Counted from the stretch's first letter, positions 15,947 to 25,682 are shown. The stretch is DNA of 64,000 nt from Nostoc linckia NIES-25 (GCF_002368035.1 NZ_AP018222.1:5281508-5345507); one strand, 5' to 3'. The notes: generated from the sequence alone by a model not told the origin. Made by a program: numbers and translations.

Positions 15947-16133
15947 AAACACAGACCCAGCCGAATCAATCCGCCCCCTGGTGGAATACATCAAAATCCA
16001 AATCCCGTGCATCTGCGATCAGCACGCGGAAGTACTGGCAAATCAGCTAGTCGCCGGACTGCCCCGCCTATTTGCAGAACAACCAGAATTTTTCAGCCGT
16101 GCCCTATGCTCGACCCCGCAGATGAGAAGATAG
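15942..16133 (+). CDS. Small hypothetical protein
   Basis: 63 residues, MTNTDPAESIRPLVEYIKIQ at the start, helical, with a CICDQH segment. The ATG comes from the last heptamer repeat, so an earlier start inside the array is possible. It overlaps the next gene by 28 bases. Similar small genes precede primase genes in cyanobacterial plasmids, as far as I recall; function unknown. Confidence 0.45.
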   Translation: MTNTDPAESIRPLVEYIKIQIPCICDQHAEVLANQLVAGLPRLFAEQPEFFSRALCSTPQMRR

Positions 16134-16300
16134 CCCAACTAATCAGCCAAACTGATGCCCAAATGCAGCGCCTGGGTTGGACGGAAGTCCAAGGGCGAGA
16201 GCATTTGCAGAAGTATTACGGGAGGCGATCGCGGCTACAACTTACCGAGGACGAACTAGACAACTTTCTGCTGTTTTTGCAACTGACTGACACCCCATAA
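16106..16300 (+). CDS. Small protein of the replication module
   Basis: 64 residues, MLDPADEKIAQLISQTDAQM at the start, then LGWTEVQGREHLQKYYGRRS and LTEDELDNFLLFLQ. Helical, typical of a short conserved protein found beside replication genes in cyanobacterial plasmids and islands. Overlaps the previous gene. The role is unknown; the call rests on the length and on the pattern of conserved helices. Confidence 0.55.
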   Translation: MLDPADEKIAQLISQTDAQMQRLGWTEVQGREHLQKYYGRRSRLQLTEDELDNFLLFLQLTDTP

Positions 16301-16370
16301 ATTTCAAAGAAGGAACATGAACTTGATGCGATCGTTTTTCCACCCCTTTTTTAGCAGTCAGCAACGGCTA

Positions 16371-16512
16371 ATCCGTCACCCCCTTACACAGTAAGCATTC
16401 CAATCCGTCACCGCATCCGTCACCGCATCCGTCACCATCCGTCACCGCATCCGTCACCATCCGTCACCGCATCCGTCACCATCCGTCACCATCCGTCACC
16501 GCATCCGTCACC
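16371..16512 (+). repeat. Iteron array, 11 copies of ATCCGTCACC
   Basis: Eleven copies of the decamer ATCCGTCACC, ten of them packed between 16402 and 16512 with spacings of 10 or 12 bases (extra GC). The array lies directly upstream of the primase-helicase gene, followed by a very AT-rich stretch (about 16513-16650), the usual layout of an iteron-controlled replication origin. The same motif reappears inverted inside the gene at 18933. Confidence 0.85.
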
Positions 16513-16668
16513 AATAAAAATTTCAGGCTACCATGTCGCAATTAACACGAGAATTAATAATTAAAAAAAGAAATAAAAAACTGAGGCAATGTAACAGCAT
16601 CCCCCAGCAAAATACCGCATCAATTAAATTTTTTATTTCACTAAATTATAGCATATTTGGAGGGAGAA
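16513..16668. promoter_or_regulatory. AT-rich segment, candidate origin unwinding region and promoter
   Basis: Between the iterons and the primase-helicase start, strongly AT-rich (AATTAATAATTAAAAAAAG and similar). Ends in a strong ribosome-binding site GGAGGGAGAA before the ATG at 16669. Confidence 0.5.
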
Positions 16669-19605
16669 ATGATTAGCCAATCTCTCTCTGTACAAGAACT
16701 TTCGGCGTCAAAGACTAATAGATTTCAGTCATTTCACGAATTCAAAGAGTTCGTCGAAAATAGCTTCATCGAAGGTAGCGCTATTGACACAGAACTATTT
16801 AAACACTGCATCGAATTTCACCAAGATCAGGAATTTGATTATGGCGGAGAAGTCGCGACCCCAATTCATGAGGCATTAAATTGGACGTTTACCCGATTTA
16901 CTCGACAAGTTAAAGAACCAATGTACGCCGCCTTCTTCATGAACGAAGACGGCACAGTTTGGCAAGCCGTCGTCTCGCTCTGGGATGAAGACCGTCAGCG
17001 ACCTTACAGGTATTTAGCCCCCACAGACAATGGCGATCGCGTTTTTCTCCCACCAGTTCCTCAGTCGATTAGAAAGCGCATTGCTTCTAGGTATGGAGTA
17101 GAAGTGCCGATGGAGGGTAGTTTTTGGGAATGGGTTGAAACTGCTCCCATTCCTCGCATCATTGGCGAAGGCGGGAAAAAGGGATTAGCTCTACTCTCTC
17201 AGGGTTATGTTCCACTACCTATGTATGGCTGTAGCTCTGGTGGCAGAGAAAAATTAATCCCCGATTTGAAGCGATTCAATCACGAGGACGCCATCTGGCT
17301 GTTCGCCCTCGACCGTGACAGCAAAGAAAAAACCAGACATCGAGTCAACGCTGCCAAACGAGATTTAGGAAATGTTCTCGACAGGGATGGATTTAAGACC
17401 TACAGAGAAGATATTGTTTGGTCATCAGAAGATGGCAAAGGAGTAGACGATTTAATCGTGAACAAAGGATTCGGTGCTTTTGACTCAGCCTACAATCGAG
17501 CGATTGCCAGACTAGAAAAGCAATTTCATCCTGGCAATGGCGTCTCCTCGTCCAAAGAAGAGAAACACAAAAACCTGCCCCCTGACCAAATGGCCAAAGA
17601 AATAGCGGAAGATTACCGCGAACTGCTGGCATTCGATAATGAAAGAAAGCAATGGCGCAGATACGCGGCTGACTTTGACGGGGTTTGGTCTGATGAAACC
17701 CCCGAATACACCGAAGCAATAATCTACAAAATTATAGTCAGCAAAGGCGCTTACAATTTTGGGCCAGATTACGTCACAGGTGTAGTCAAAATACTCCGCC
17801 ACGAACTTGTAGAACGCCAATGGAACCAAGTCTCACCCCGCGAATTCCTCCCCTTTCTCAACGGTGTGGTAAAAATTAGCACAGGAGAGCTATTGCCCCA
17901 CTCACCTAAATATCGGCTGACTTGGTGTCTGCCAAGAAATTACTCTGCTGAAGGTGGAAGTTGGGAGAACATCAACTCATTCTTAGAACACCTTGCTGCT
18001 GGCAATGCCGATATTAAAGAGTTACTAATTTGTTACTGTAACGCCGTAATCAAAGGAAGATATGACTTACAGAAGTTTCTGCACCTAATTGGACTGGGTG
18101 GAACAGGTAAAGGGACATTCACCAGATTATTGACTGAATTGATTGGTAAACAAAACGTTTTAGTAACCAATCTCCCCATCTGGTGTACAAACCAATTTGA
18201 GGGAGCGAACGCCTTTGGCAAGCGCCTGGTGATATTCCCAGACGAAGATCCTTACAGAGGAAGCATAGGCAGGTTTCTCAGTTTAACTGGTGAAGATCAG
18301 GTTAGGGCTGAGGAAAAGAGACAGAAATCTTTTAACTTTGATTACCAGGGGATGACCTTGGTAGTTTCCAACTTCCCCGTTTTCAGCGGTGGTAGCAGCA
18401 GCCGCGCTAAACGGCGAACCATCACAGTTCCTTGTAATAACGCTGTTCCTGAAACCAAGCGCCAACAGCTATCTACGGTATTCGAGCCGGAATTAGGGGC
18501 ATTTACCAACTATCTGCTCTCACTATCAGACGATCGCGTTACTGCGGTGCTAAGGGGCAAGAAAGAAATCCCAGAATGTACCTTAGAATTCTGGAACAAC
18601 CAGATGAAAGGCGATTCGGTAGCAGCTTGGCTCAATGACAAAGTTATTTTTGATGTCCACGCCGTAACCGCGATCGGCAACGATAGAAACGAAGGCACAA
18701 ACGGAGAGGCTTGCACCTTGTTTGGCTCCTACAATCGCCATTGTCAGGCTTCTGGCGACTTGCCCAAAAGCATCAAGGTTTTTAGCCCCGATTTACTGGA
18801 GCTTTGCCACACAATTTTAAAGTGGCCAGTCCAAAAAGAGCATACCAAAACTGGCAAGTTTGTCAGGGGACTGCGTTTAAGGACTGTCCTAGACAACGAA
18901 ATTCCAACATACGATTATTCCCTGATGCAACGGGTGACGGATGGTGACGGGTTGGGTGACGGGTTGGGTGACGGGTTGGGTGACGGGTCAAAACCCTTAG
19001 CAGACAAGGAAGTGACGGATACCACTCAACTAGTTCTAAATTATGTAGAGTCAAATTCCGAAGAACAAGTTCAGTTTCCAAGCGAACCTGAATCATCAAC
19101 AGAGGAGAGCGGGGTTTCGTCCAGAGATGACGGGACAGATTCTGTCTCTTGCCCAGAGAAATGTGATTACTACAAAGAACTGAGAATCAAGCCCTTTGTC
19201 TTCAAATTAGAGTCAGCCTTTGGGGCGGTTCAGGTCAGCGCCGAACCTTTCCACAAGTTCAAAAATGGACAAAGTAGGGTTTGGCTGAAGTTTGAAACAC
19301 CAGACGGTCAGACCTTGACCAAGATTATCAAGACAATGCTTGATAAAAAGACTCTCCCCAGGTTCGCAGAGGAAATTGGGGTTGTTCAGAGGTGGCAAGA
19401 GCAAATCAAAGGAGCGCTTACACCCAAAATTGAGAATTCAGAATGCAAATTCAAAATTCGCAAACTTGGCGATGATGGTTATGAATGGATTGAAAACTGC
19501 ACTCTAAAATCTATATCCAATCCACCAAGTAGCACCCAGCTCATTTTCACAACATCCAGGGGTACGATTCTTACTTCTCATCTTGGCGAGTTTGAGGAGA
19601 TGTAG
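16669..19605 (+). CDS. Primase-helicase (DUF3854/TOPRIM plus D5/P4-type helicase)
   Basis: 978 residues. The N-terminal third contains a DUF3854-type TOPRIM-like domain (IIGEGGKKGLALLSQG about 163-178; LFALDRDSK about 213). The central part is a superfamily 3 helicase of the D5/P4 type with Walker A GLGGTGKGTF (about 474-483), Walker B VIFPDED and the motif LVVSNFPVF. Such proteins prime and unwind DNA for plasmid and phage replication. Residues about 755-774 are a tandem GLGD repeat encoded by copies of the iteron motif. The C-terminal 200 residues are unassigned. The ATG at 16669 follows a strong ribosome-binding site; the TTG at 16657 is not needed. Confidence 0.85.
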   Translation: MISQSLSVQELSASKTNRFQSFHEFKEFVENSFIEGSAIDTELFKHCIEFHQDQEFDYGGEVATPIHEALNWTFTRFTRQVKEPMYAAFFMNEDGTVWQAVVSLWDEDRQRPYRYLAPTDNGDRVFLPPVPQSIRKRIASRYGVEVPMEGSFWEWVETAPIPRIIGEGGKKGLALLSQGYVPLPMYGCSSGGREKLIPDLKRFNHEDAIWLFALDRDSKEKTRHRVNAAKRDLGNVLDRDGFKTYREDIVWSSEDGKGVDDLIVNKGFGAFDSAYNRAIARLEKQFHPGNGVSSSKEEKHKNLPPDQMAKEIAEDYRELLAFDNERKQWRRYAADFDGVWSDETPEYTEAIIYKIIVSKGAYNFGPDYVTGVVKILRHELVERQWNQVSPREFLPFLNGVVKISTGELLPHSPKYRLTWCLPRNYSAEGGSWENINSFLEHLAAGNADIKELLICYCNAVIKGRYDLQKFLHLIGLGGTGKGTFTRLLTELIGKQNVLVTNLPIWCTNQFEGANAFGKRLVIFPDEDPYRGSIGRFLSLTGEDQVRAEEKRQKSFNFDYQGMTLVVSNFPVFSGGSSSRAKRRTITVPCNNAVPETKRQQLSTVFEPELGAFTNYLLSLSDDRVTAVLRGKKEIPECTLEFWNNQMKGDSVAAWLNDKVIFDVHAVTAIGNDRNEGTNGEACTLFGSYNRHCQASGDLPKSIKVFSPDLLELCHTILKWPVQKEHTKTGKFVRGLRLRTVLDNEIPTYDYSLMQRVTDGDGLGDGLGDGLGDGSKPLADKEVTDTTQLVLNYVESNSEEQVQFPSEPESSTEESGVSSRDDGTDSVSCPEKCDYYKELRIKPFVFKLESAFGAVQVSAEPFHKFKNGQSRVWLKFETPDGQTLTKIIKTMLDKKTLPRFAEEIGVVQRWQEQIKGALTPKIENSECKFKIRKLGDDGYEWIENCTLKSISNPPSSTQLIFTTSRGTILTSHLGEFEEM
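18933..18987 (+). repeat. In-gene iteron-like repeats (GGTGACGG)
   Basis: Five copies of GGTGACGG, the complement of the iteron core CCGTCACC; the first is GGTGACGGAT, an exact complement of the full decamer, and a related AGTGACGGAT follows at 19011. Three units are spaced by 12 bases (GGGTTG...). Confidence 0.85.
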
Positions 19606-19651
19606 CCAAGGTGTAAGTTGATATTTAGCCGTTTTCACCATTCCAAACCCT

Positions 19652-19882
19652 ATGAAACGCCCAAAAATAGCCAGTCATCAGCTGTGGAGTGAAGTCAACC
19701 CCGATGTGATTTTAGAATTTACCATCTCAGGTATCAAGCCTGATAAAGCCAAGCGCGGATGGCAACTGAGTATAGACACTCCAAATTACGCCTATTGCAC
19801 CAAGTGGACAGATAAATACGGCAGTTCGAGCATGACCTACGCAGAGTGTGAGCAGGCTGTGGAAGAGTTAGGCAAACTGTAG
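19652..19882 (+). CDS. Small hypothetical protein
   Basis: 76 residues, MKRPKIASHQLWSEVNPDVI at the start, a compact alpha/beta sequence with aromatic residues (KRGWQLSI, YCTKWTDKYG). It lies 46 bases after the primase-helicase gene on the same strand, so it may belong to the replication operon. No family recognised. Confidence 0.55.
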   Translation: MKRPKIASHQLWSEVNPDVILEFTISGIKPDKAKRGWQLSIDTPNYAYCTKWTDKYGSSSMTYAECEQAVEELGKL

Positions 19883-20289
19883 TTGTGATGATGGGGAATA
19901 AAAACGCGATCGCCTTTTTGGTGCAGTGGGGCGATCGCGAAGAAATTTGGTTTTAGATAATTTCCAGACTTTCAGCATATTCGCCCTAGTCAATTTTGTC
20001 GCGGCGATGATTATAAAGATTCCTATAAATTATTCTCCTGTTTAATTCAGTACAGCTACTCATGCTGTTAGAAAAAGTTTCGCAGGGGCGACTTCCTGTT
20101 CAACCTTGTAGGATGGTTAAACAGGTATATTTTAAATTGCGAGAATCAGCAGTCTTTCTAGAATCCAGTCTGCACAATATGTTTGTTATGTAAAGATGTT
20201 CCTTTTTTACATAAAAGTGGAAGATTTACATAAGTTTAGCTAGTGAATAAAACAGGAGAGTAGCTATTTAAGAATCAAAAAAATCAGCC
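19883..20289. other. Intergenic region before the structural-looking cassette
   Basis: No gene. Two HIP1 sites (about 19908 and 19932), a doubled TTTACATAA near 20206-20236, and AT-rich sequence ending in AACAGGAGAG about 40 bases before the next ATG. Probably the promoter of the 20290-27566 operon. Confidence 0.5.
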
Positions 20290-20595
20290 ATGACTGCAAT
20301 CAATCTCGCCACACAAATTCCATCACAAATTAACACCCTCGAAAAGTTACACATGTGGTCAGCAATGGCTTTGAATGCGTGCAATCCTACAATGTCTGTT
20401 ATCGAAGGGGTAGGTTACACCGAACGTGCAGCACAGCAAGGGATTTTTTGGGTAGCGGCTGACAGTAAGTATCGCGGCATTTATCGCGTATCACTACACA
20501 TCTCAGATAGTTACTTGTCTGGTGGCGCTAAATTGTGGACTTATGCCAACGAACTTTCTAATACTGCTATACCAACTGCCTTCACAGCCAACTAA
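20290..20595 (+). CDS. Hypothetical protein, first gene of the coupled cassette
   Basis: 101 residues. Starts MTAINLATQIPSQINTLEKL; a helix with Met/Trp/Ala and then several strands (GIFWVAADSKYRGIYRVSLH). No signal peptide, no motif. Only 5 bases separate it from the next gene. Function unknown; could be a structural or scaffold subunit because of its place. Confidence 0.6.
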   Translation: MTAINLATQIPSQINTLEKLHMWSAMALNACNPTMSVIEGVGYTERAAQQGIFWVAADSKYRGIYRVSLHISDSYLSGGAKLWTYANELSNTAIPTAFTAN

Positions 20596-20600
20596 CGATC

Positions 20601-23501
20601 ATGAGCGAGAACCCGCGCCAATTCATATCGCTTGATTATGCCAATGCCGATCTGTATGGTGCGCTTCTCGATCGCCCGTCACCGGCAACACCGCTTAATC
20701 TACCGCTAGAAGATTTTTCCAGTAAACCGCCATCCACGAACCTCGATCCTCTGCAACAAGCATTCATGCGAGAGGAGAGGGCGAGGACGGATGCGCTATT
20801 TAAAGAACAACGGGAAGCACAGTTAGCGAAAGAACAGGCGTTACTCGAAAGAGAGGTGGAGCGAAATCTACGGCTACAAAAAATACCGTCAGTACCACCA
20901 GAAGCGCCAGCCGTAAATAACAGAAGCTACGAAAGCCAATACGACGTATTACCGCGATCTGAGGCTGGTATATCGAGTCCTAGCACGGGTTCACCACCGC
21001 CGACAGCAGGGCAAAGTAACTCTAGGGCGTCAGCGCTAGTGGAACCCACAGCTACACCAGCACCAGCATTACTCAAGGAAGCGTTACCACCAGCGGCGGC
21101 AGCAGGAGCGGCGGCAGTATCTCTACCAAAAGCATTACCACAAGCGGCGGGACGTGCTGTAGTACCTGGCATTGCGGCTGCGTTCGACTTCGGCGTCAGG
21201 GTTGCGGCGGGTCAACCGATTACACAAGCGGCGTCTGGTGCTGGTGCGGGCTTAGCTGGTGCGGGTATCGGTTTTGCGGTTGGCAATGCCGTAGTCCCCG
21301 GTATCGGTGGCGTTGTTGGGATGATGGTAGGCGGTTACGTTGGGGGATTGATCAGCGATTCATTCTTTAGGGGACAATTACCAACACCAGCATCGCCGCC
21401 AGCGGAACCCGTAAATTATCCGCCCTTCCGTGGTGCAGTAGGTTTCGGTGTATGGAATGCTTACTACAAGTTTGATGAGCAAGAGAGGATAGAGGGGCAT
21501 TACATTTACGCGAATGATTACTCTATTTCAGGGCGAATCATCAGCTCTGAATTCCTGAACTGGAATGTCTATGATGCCGGCGCGGGTCAAATGTATGGGT
21601 GGACGAATTATCGCGTAGTGTACGAAACAGACGCCGGTGAAACGACAAGCAAGGTTATCAGGGGTGAAACAAGGCTTGCATCTCTCGGTAAACCAGTGTT
21701 ACTGGGTTTCATTAAAATGGGCACTAACCCGAATGACCCACCGGAATATCGCGAAGGGTATCGAACACCTCCACCGGATAACAGACCACCCACTTACAAC
21801 GAACCGCCATTAAATGAAGACAATCGCATACCGACCGGTCTACCAGCTAGCACCAAAAAGGGAAAGCTTGACGACGTAGCGCCGAGTAAAAAGGACGGCG
21901 GTAATCAGCGATGGGATAACGGCGACTGGATACCGGGCGGATTTCTCGCACCGAGCAAAAATCCATCGCCGGATCATAATCCGTCTAATCTCGGTGGCAA
22001 TCTACCGGATCGCGCACCAGCACCAGCACCACCGCCTAAACCGTTCGCAGAACCCCAGGACGTACCATACCCTCGCAATGGTTCTTTCTCTACTCCATCA
22101 ACAGGTGGGCTGTCCAGTGTTACACCCTCATCTGGCGGTGTCGTAGGCTTAAACCCAGTGGGTTCTACTCCATCAGAGGGCACAGACTCACTAGGTAATT
22201 ACCATGACGGAAAGGGCGGGTACTTCGACCCCAGTGGTAAACCCATCCCACGTGGTGATGTTGGCTCTAGGGACTCATCGCCCCCAACGGGAAGCGGCGA
22301 AACAAAAAGAGGTGAACCGATACCCGATAGCGTTAGTCCTTACCCTAAAAAACAAGGGTCACCGTCACCTAAAAACGCAGAGAATACCAGTAATGATGAC
22401 TTATCGAAGGAACTAGACAAACAGCGACAAGAATTTGATAAACAGCTTAAAAAACTCAATGACCTGGCATTGCTTATTGGCGGTATAGGCACGGCAATAA
22501 CACAGATACCGGGGGCATTGAACAATAGCCCTACTTACAGACAAGGAAGGCGAGAGGACATACAAAACGCCGTGTGCGATATCTCGCAACCAGGTGCGTG
22601 TTTGGGCAGTCAGATCCAGAGAAGTGTAGACGCAGCTAACGCAAACGGTAATAGACTAGATCAACTCAACGCCGCCCTTAACACTGGCAACCTTGGCGCG
22701 AATGCTCAACTTTTGGCAGGGCAGGCAACAATCCTAGAGAGACTAGGCCCACAAATTCCCGGCGGTCTTAGTGGAAAGTTGCAACGCTTGGCGAAATGGT
22801 TGCACCTCGACCGAGCCTTAAACATCTTAATTTGGTGGCAAACTTTACACAATGCTTATATGCTTAGTGCCAATTTAGGGCAGACATTAACTAGTGCTAT
22901 CTCTAACGTATTGGCAGCCATAGGAATTGAAGATGCAGAAGGAAGCCCATTAGACATTGGAGCAATTTTAGGTGGGCAATTTGATTCTCTAGCAAAAACT
23001 GTAATCGGAGAATCTGAGTGGGGAGGCATTAAAGCTGAGTTTAAAAAATGGAATCGAATTTATCAAGCTGCTGCTAATTTAATGAACAGTGTTCAATCAA
23101 TTGGCTATTCAATATTAAGTGCTTTAGAAGTTGTTGGCTCATGGGTAGCACTAATTGGCAATGGGCTAAAGAAATGGGGTGAAATAAGCGAAAAAGCTTA
23201 CAGATGGATGAATCCTACACCGAATTTTCAGAATAAGTTTTTTACCGCATTGGAAAATACTGAAAATGTAGTTTCACAAATAGATGTTGTTGCCTCTGAA
23301 GTCCTTAGCGTTCAAGACACTGTGAATCAGATTGGAGAACAGAAAGAACAATTTACTAAAGCATTAGGCGAACAACCTCAGTCAAAGCAAGGAACAATAC
23401 CCCCAGAAGCAACACAAGTAAAAGCTGGTTTCGAGGCTTCTAAATTGGTTAGCGCTACTGGCTTAGCCATGTCCGATGAAGATAAGGAGGCAGACGAATA
23501 A
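20601..23501 (+). CDS. Large multidomain protein with glycine-zipper and hydrophobic segments
   Basis: 966 residues, the largest unknown gene of the element. Residues about 50-95 form a charged coiled coil; 95-185 are Pro/Ala/Ser-rich; 190-255 carry glycine-zipper membrane helices (AGAGLAGAGIGFAVGNAVV; GIGGVVGMMVGGYVGGLI); 390-620 are proline-rich and low complexity; 620-640 a coiled coil; 735-860 hold further hydrophobic helices (LNILIWWQTLHNAYML; ILSALEVVGSWVALIGNG). Glycine zippers occur in membrane-penetrating phage proteins and secretion components. This may be a membrane-piercing or virion protein; that is inference. Its stop overlaps the next start (TAATG). Confidence 0.65.
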   Translation: MSENPRQFISLDYANADLYGALLDRPSPATPLNLPLEDFSSKPPSTNLDPLQQAFMREERARTDALFKEQREAQLAKEQALLEREVERNLRLQKIPSVPPEAPAVNNRSYESQYDVLPRSEAGISSPSTGSPPPTAGQSNSRASALVEPTATPAPALLKEALPPAAAAGAAAVSLPKALPQAAGRAVVPGIAAAFDFGVRVAAGQPITQAASGAGAGLAGAGIGFAVGNAVVPGIGGVVGMMVGGYVGGLISDSFFRGQLPTPASPPAEPVNYPPFRGAVGFGVWNAYYKFDEQERIEGHYIYANDYSISGRIISSEFLNWNVYDAGAGQMYGWTNYRVVYETDAGETTSKVIRGETRLASLGKPVLLGFIKMGTNPNDPPEYREGYRTPPPDNRPPTYNEPPLNEDNRIPTGLPASTKKGKLDDVAPSKKDGGNQRWDNGDWIPGGFLAPSKNPSPDHNPSNLGGNLPDRAPAPAPPPKPFAEPQDVPYPRNGSFSTPSTGGLSSVTPSSGGVVGLNPVGSTPSEGTDSLGNYHDGKGGYFDPSGKPIPRGDVGSRDSSPPTGSGETKRGEPIPDSVSPYPKKQGSPSPKNAENTSNDDLSKELDKQRQEFDKQLKKLNDLALLIGGIGTAITQIPGALNNSPTYRQGRREDIQNAVCDISQPGACLGSQIQRSVDAANANGNRLDQLNAALNTGNLGANAQLLAGQATILERLGPQIPGGLSGKLQRLAKWLHLDRALNILIWWQTLHNAYMLSANLGQTLTSAISNVLAAIGIEDAEGSPLDIGAILGGQFDSLAKTVIGESEWGGIKAEFKKWNRIYQAAANLMNSVQSIGYSILSALEVVGSWVALIGNGLKKWGEISEKAYRWMNPTPNFQNKFFTALENTENVVSQIDVVASEVLSVQDTVNQIGEQKEQFTKALGEQPQSKQGTIPPEATQVKAGFEASKLVSATGLAMSDEDKEADE

Positions 23502-24319
23502 TGCCATTACCAGAAGGATTTGATGAATGGGAGAACCTTCAAGATTTAATCAGGCTAGAACATAATAAAGCAGTTCAAGCGTATTTCAAGAATCAAGAAG
23601 ATAATGATATATCTACGCCAAAGAAAAGATTAAAGCACACTTGCTTAATGAAGGATTCGGATACGTCAACAATGACGTTAATGAGAATGTGGTTGTTTGA
23701 AATCACTTGCGGACATGCCCAGGCTTTACAGCGTCCAGTTTATGGCATTCCTTGGCACGATCTACAAACAGAACGCACGTTTAAACCTCAGATAAAACTT
23801 TATTTTCTAGAGCCGTATAACTTTAACTCTCATGGTGACGGCACACCCCAGGCAGAAGGTGAAATTACATTCCGCCTCATGAATGAATCTTCGGAATCTA
23901 TTAATAGAACCAATGCAGAAACACTCGCTAGAGCAATTAAAAATGTCTTTGCTACACCTCCATTTACATGGAATAAAGGGCATTTTAAATGTACCTATTC
24001 TGATAAAGAACGCGGCTACGAATTGAAGTTATTAGTTACTAGCAAAGCCGAAGGCGAACGGATCGTAAGAGCAGTCCTTGATATCCAAAACCACCCCTTT
24101 GACCGCGACTTCCTCCAGTACATCGACAACGACCGCACTTACCCCGCAAACCCAGGTACGCATAGAGTTTACGGGCGACAAGTGAAAAAAATTGTTCGCA
24201 GAAGGACAGCAGACGTAAAGTTTCGCTATGCACAGTTACTTATTTGGGGCAGGCAAAATCCAGTTAACTTGGTAGCTGTATCTGGAAGTCGCTTAAGAAG
24301 TGTCATCGAGCGCGTTTAA
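23501..24319 (+). CDS. Hypothetical protein, coupled to the large membrane protein
   Basis: 272 residues, soluble alpha/beta. Helical acidic start (PEGFDEWENLQDLIRLEHNK), then strand-rich segments (QIKLYFLEP; EGEITFRLMNESSES; YELKLLVTSKAEGERIVRA) and a basic C-terminus (YGRQVKKIVRRRTADVKFRY). The ATG shares bases with the stop of the large gene, so they are made together. No family recognised. Confidence 0.6.
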   Translation: MPLPEGFDEWENLQDLIRLEHNKAVQAYFKNQEDNDISTPKKRLKHTCLMKDSDTSTMTLMRMWLFEITCGHAQALQRPVYGIPWHDLQTERTFKPQIKLYFLEPYNFNSHGDGTPQAEGEITFRLMNESSESINRTNAETLARAIKNVFATPPFTWNKGHFKCTYSDKERGYELKLLVTSKAEGERIVRAVLDIQNHPFDRDFLQYIDNDRTYPANPGTHRVYGRQVKKIVRRRTADVKFRYAQLLIWGRQNPVNLVAVSGSRLRSVIERV

Positions 24320-24437
24320 ACTGAGTCGTGCCAAAATTTTAACGGACAACCTTATGTTATCCGGCTGGGAATAACAACTTGTAATGCTTGCTAAAACTGA
24401 GTTGTAGGCAATAAAGAATACCTAAAAACATCTCCGT

Positions 24438-24977
24438 ATGGGAAGACGCAAAAGCGCACGACAAATTGAAAAAGACTTGGCTTTCGCTAGGGCAAGAGAA
24501 GCTTATAATCCACCTCTTCGAGAAGATGGAGCCGCCACGCAACGCCGCCCAAAAACAGCAGTTAAATACGCCGTTCTTTCTCCTCTAGCCACATCTGACG
24601 CTGCTTTTACAATCCAAGCATCCAGCGCTGGGATACAGTTTTTCGGGGGCATAACCGCTCTAGGACTAGCAGCACAAGGAACAGACCCCCGCGAACCAAG
24701 GGGATTCAGACCAGCACAACTTCGGGCAATGGTATCTGATGCATCTCCTTCTGTAGTTCGGGCTAAAGGCTCCAATCGCCCATATACTCGCTACGGCAGA
24801 GGCAACCGTGATAGTAACGTCCAGTACAATTACTCTGCTCCCGTCACAGCTGATACTCCCACAAATTTGGATACAAGAGTCAAAGGGTTGCTTACCTCTA
24901 TCAAACCTAGCTTGGGCGGGGATTATGGGCGCGTCTGGTTTGAATCGGAACAGTATCCTTTGAGTGCTAGTGGCTGA
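24438..24977 (+). CDS. Hypothetical basic protein
   Basis: 179 residues with a very basic N-terminus (MGRRKSARQIEKDLAFARAR), a hydrophobic-neutral middle (AAFTIQASSAGIQFFGGITA) and a beta-rich tail. The pattern basic arm plus neutral domain is common in nucleic-acid-associated virion proteins, but no homologue is recognised. The ATG lies about 118 bases after the previous gene; its stop overlaps the next start. Confidence 0.6.
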   Translation: MGRRKSARQIEKDLAFARAREAYNPPLREDGAATQRRPKTAVKYAVLSPLATSDAAFTIQASSAGIQFFGGITALGLAAQGTDPREPRGFRPAQLRAMVSDASPSVVRAKGSNRPYTRYGRGNRDSNVQYNYSAPVTADTPTNLDTRVKGLLTSIKPSLGGDYGRVWFESEQYPLSASG

Positions 24978-25249
24978 TGATTGACCTTTCTACTCCTGCT
25001 ATTTGGTATCCAGGGCAATCGGATCTAGATTTCGAGGAAGAAGTGAACCTTATGATGTCGCGGGCTTATATGACCCGCGACTTCCTCCAAGGCACAATCG
25101 CCCCAGATCAGTTACTCGATTTTCTTGACGATCAAGGGTTTGACATTTTTGAACTAGCTGAAGATTGGCAATTAGAGGATGGGCTTAGTAGTAGACCTGA
25201 CGACAGTTGGAGCCTGGGAACTAACTTATTACCAGAAGCACACAGGTAA
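24977..25249 (+). CDS. Small acidic hypothetical protein
   Basis: 90 residues, acidic, helical (LDFEEEVNLMMSRAYMTRDF; LLDFLDDQGFDIFELAED). Starts at TGATG overlapping the previous stop. Its last 70 bases overlap the next gene, in another frame. Unknown function. Confidence 0.55.
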   Translation: MIDLSTPAIWYPGQSDLDFEEEVNLMMSRAYMTRDFLQGTIAPDQLLDFLDDQGFDIFELAEDWQLEDGLSSRPDDSWSLGTNLLPEAHR

Positions 25250-25682
25250 CTTACAAAACCGCAGAATTAGAGCGCCCTTGCTTGAACCAATCGAGTTACC
25301 CTACCTCACCGATAAACACATCTTTTTAGTGGGGGCAAGTTCGCTCAAAGCCAAACCCAGTTGGCTCAGGGCTGGATACTTTTACCAACAAATTGACGGC
25401 ATCCATGTAGATGACACTTTAATTTTTGAGGGATTGGGACAAGTTCCCAGTACCGAAGTGGACTACACCCGCCGTTTGATTAAGCTCAATGCCATTGAGT
25501 TGGTAATATTTCCCAAAATCACTAATGACTACCGCTTACGGTTTGAAGCTCTGCCGTGGATTGAGGAAATTACCCTTGGGGTTTGGGAATACGTTGGCAC
25601 AGAATCAGATTCAACCGAAGACTTGATTCAATCAGTAAGAGCCAAATTAGAAACTCTTGAATACAAAATTGATAATTTATGA
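25179..25682 (+). CDS. Hypothetical beta-rich protein
   Basis: 167 residues, MGLVVDLTTVGAWELTYYQK at the start, mainly strands (HIFLVGASSLKAKPSWLRAG; DDTLIFEGLGQVPS; LRFEALPWIEEITLGVWEYV) with a short C-terminal helix. The unusually long 71-base overlap with the previous gene is real if the ATG at 25179 is the start; no later good start exists. Stop overlaps the next ATG. Fits a phage tail- or capsid-accessory pattern, without recognised homologue. Confidence 0.6.
   Translation: MGLVVDLTTVGAWELTYYQKHTGNLQNRRIRAPLLEPIELPYLTDKHIFLVGASSLKAKPSWLRAGYFYQQIDGIHVDDTLIFEGLGQVPSTEVDYTRRLIKLNAIELVIFPKITNDYRLRFEALPWIEEITLGVWEYVGTESDSTEDLIQSVRAKLETLEYKIDNL

Noticed and set aside
15803..16012. Minus-strand frame with repeated GHWSLVI
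   Set aside because: Read-through of the CCAATGA heptamer array.
16371..16512. CRISPR array
   Set aside because: Units are 10-12 bp without unique spacers and there is no cas gene; iterons fit better.
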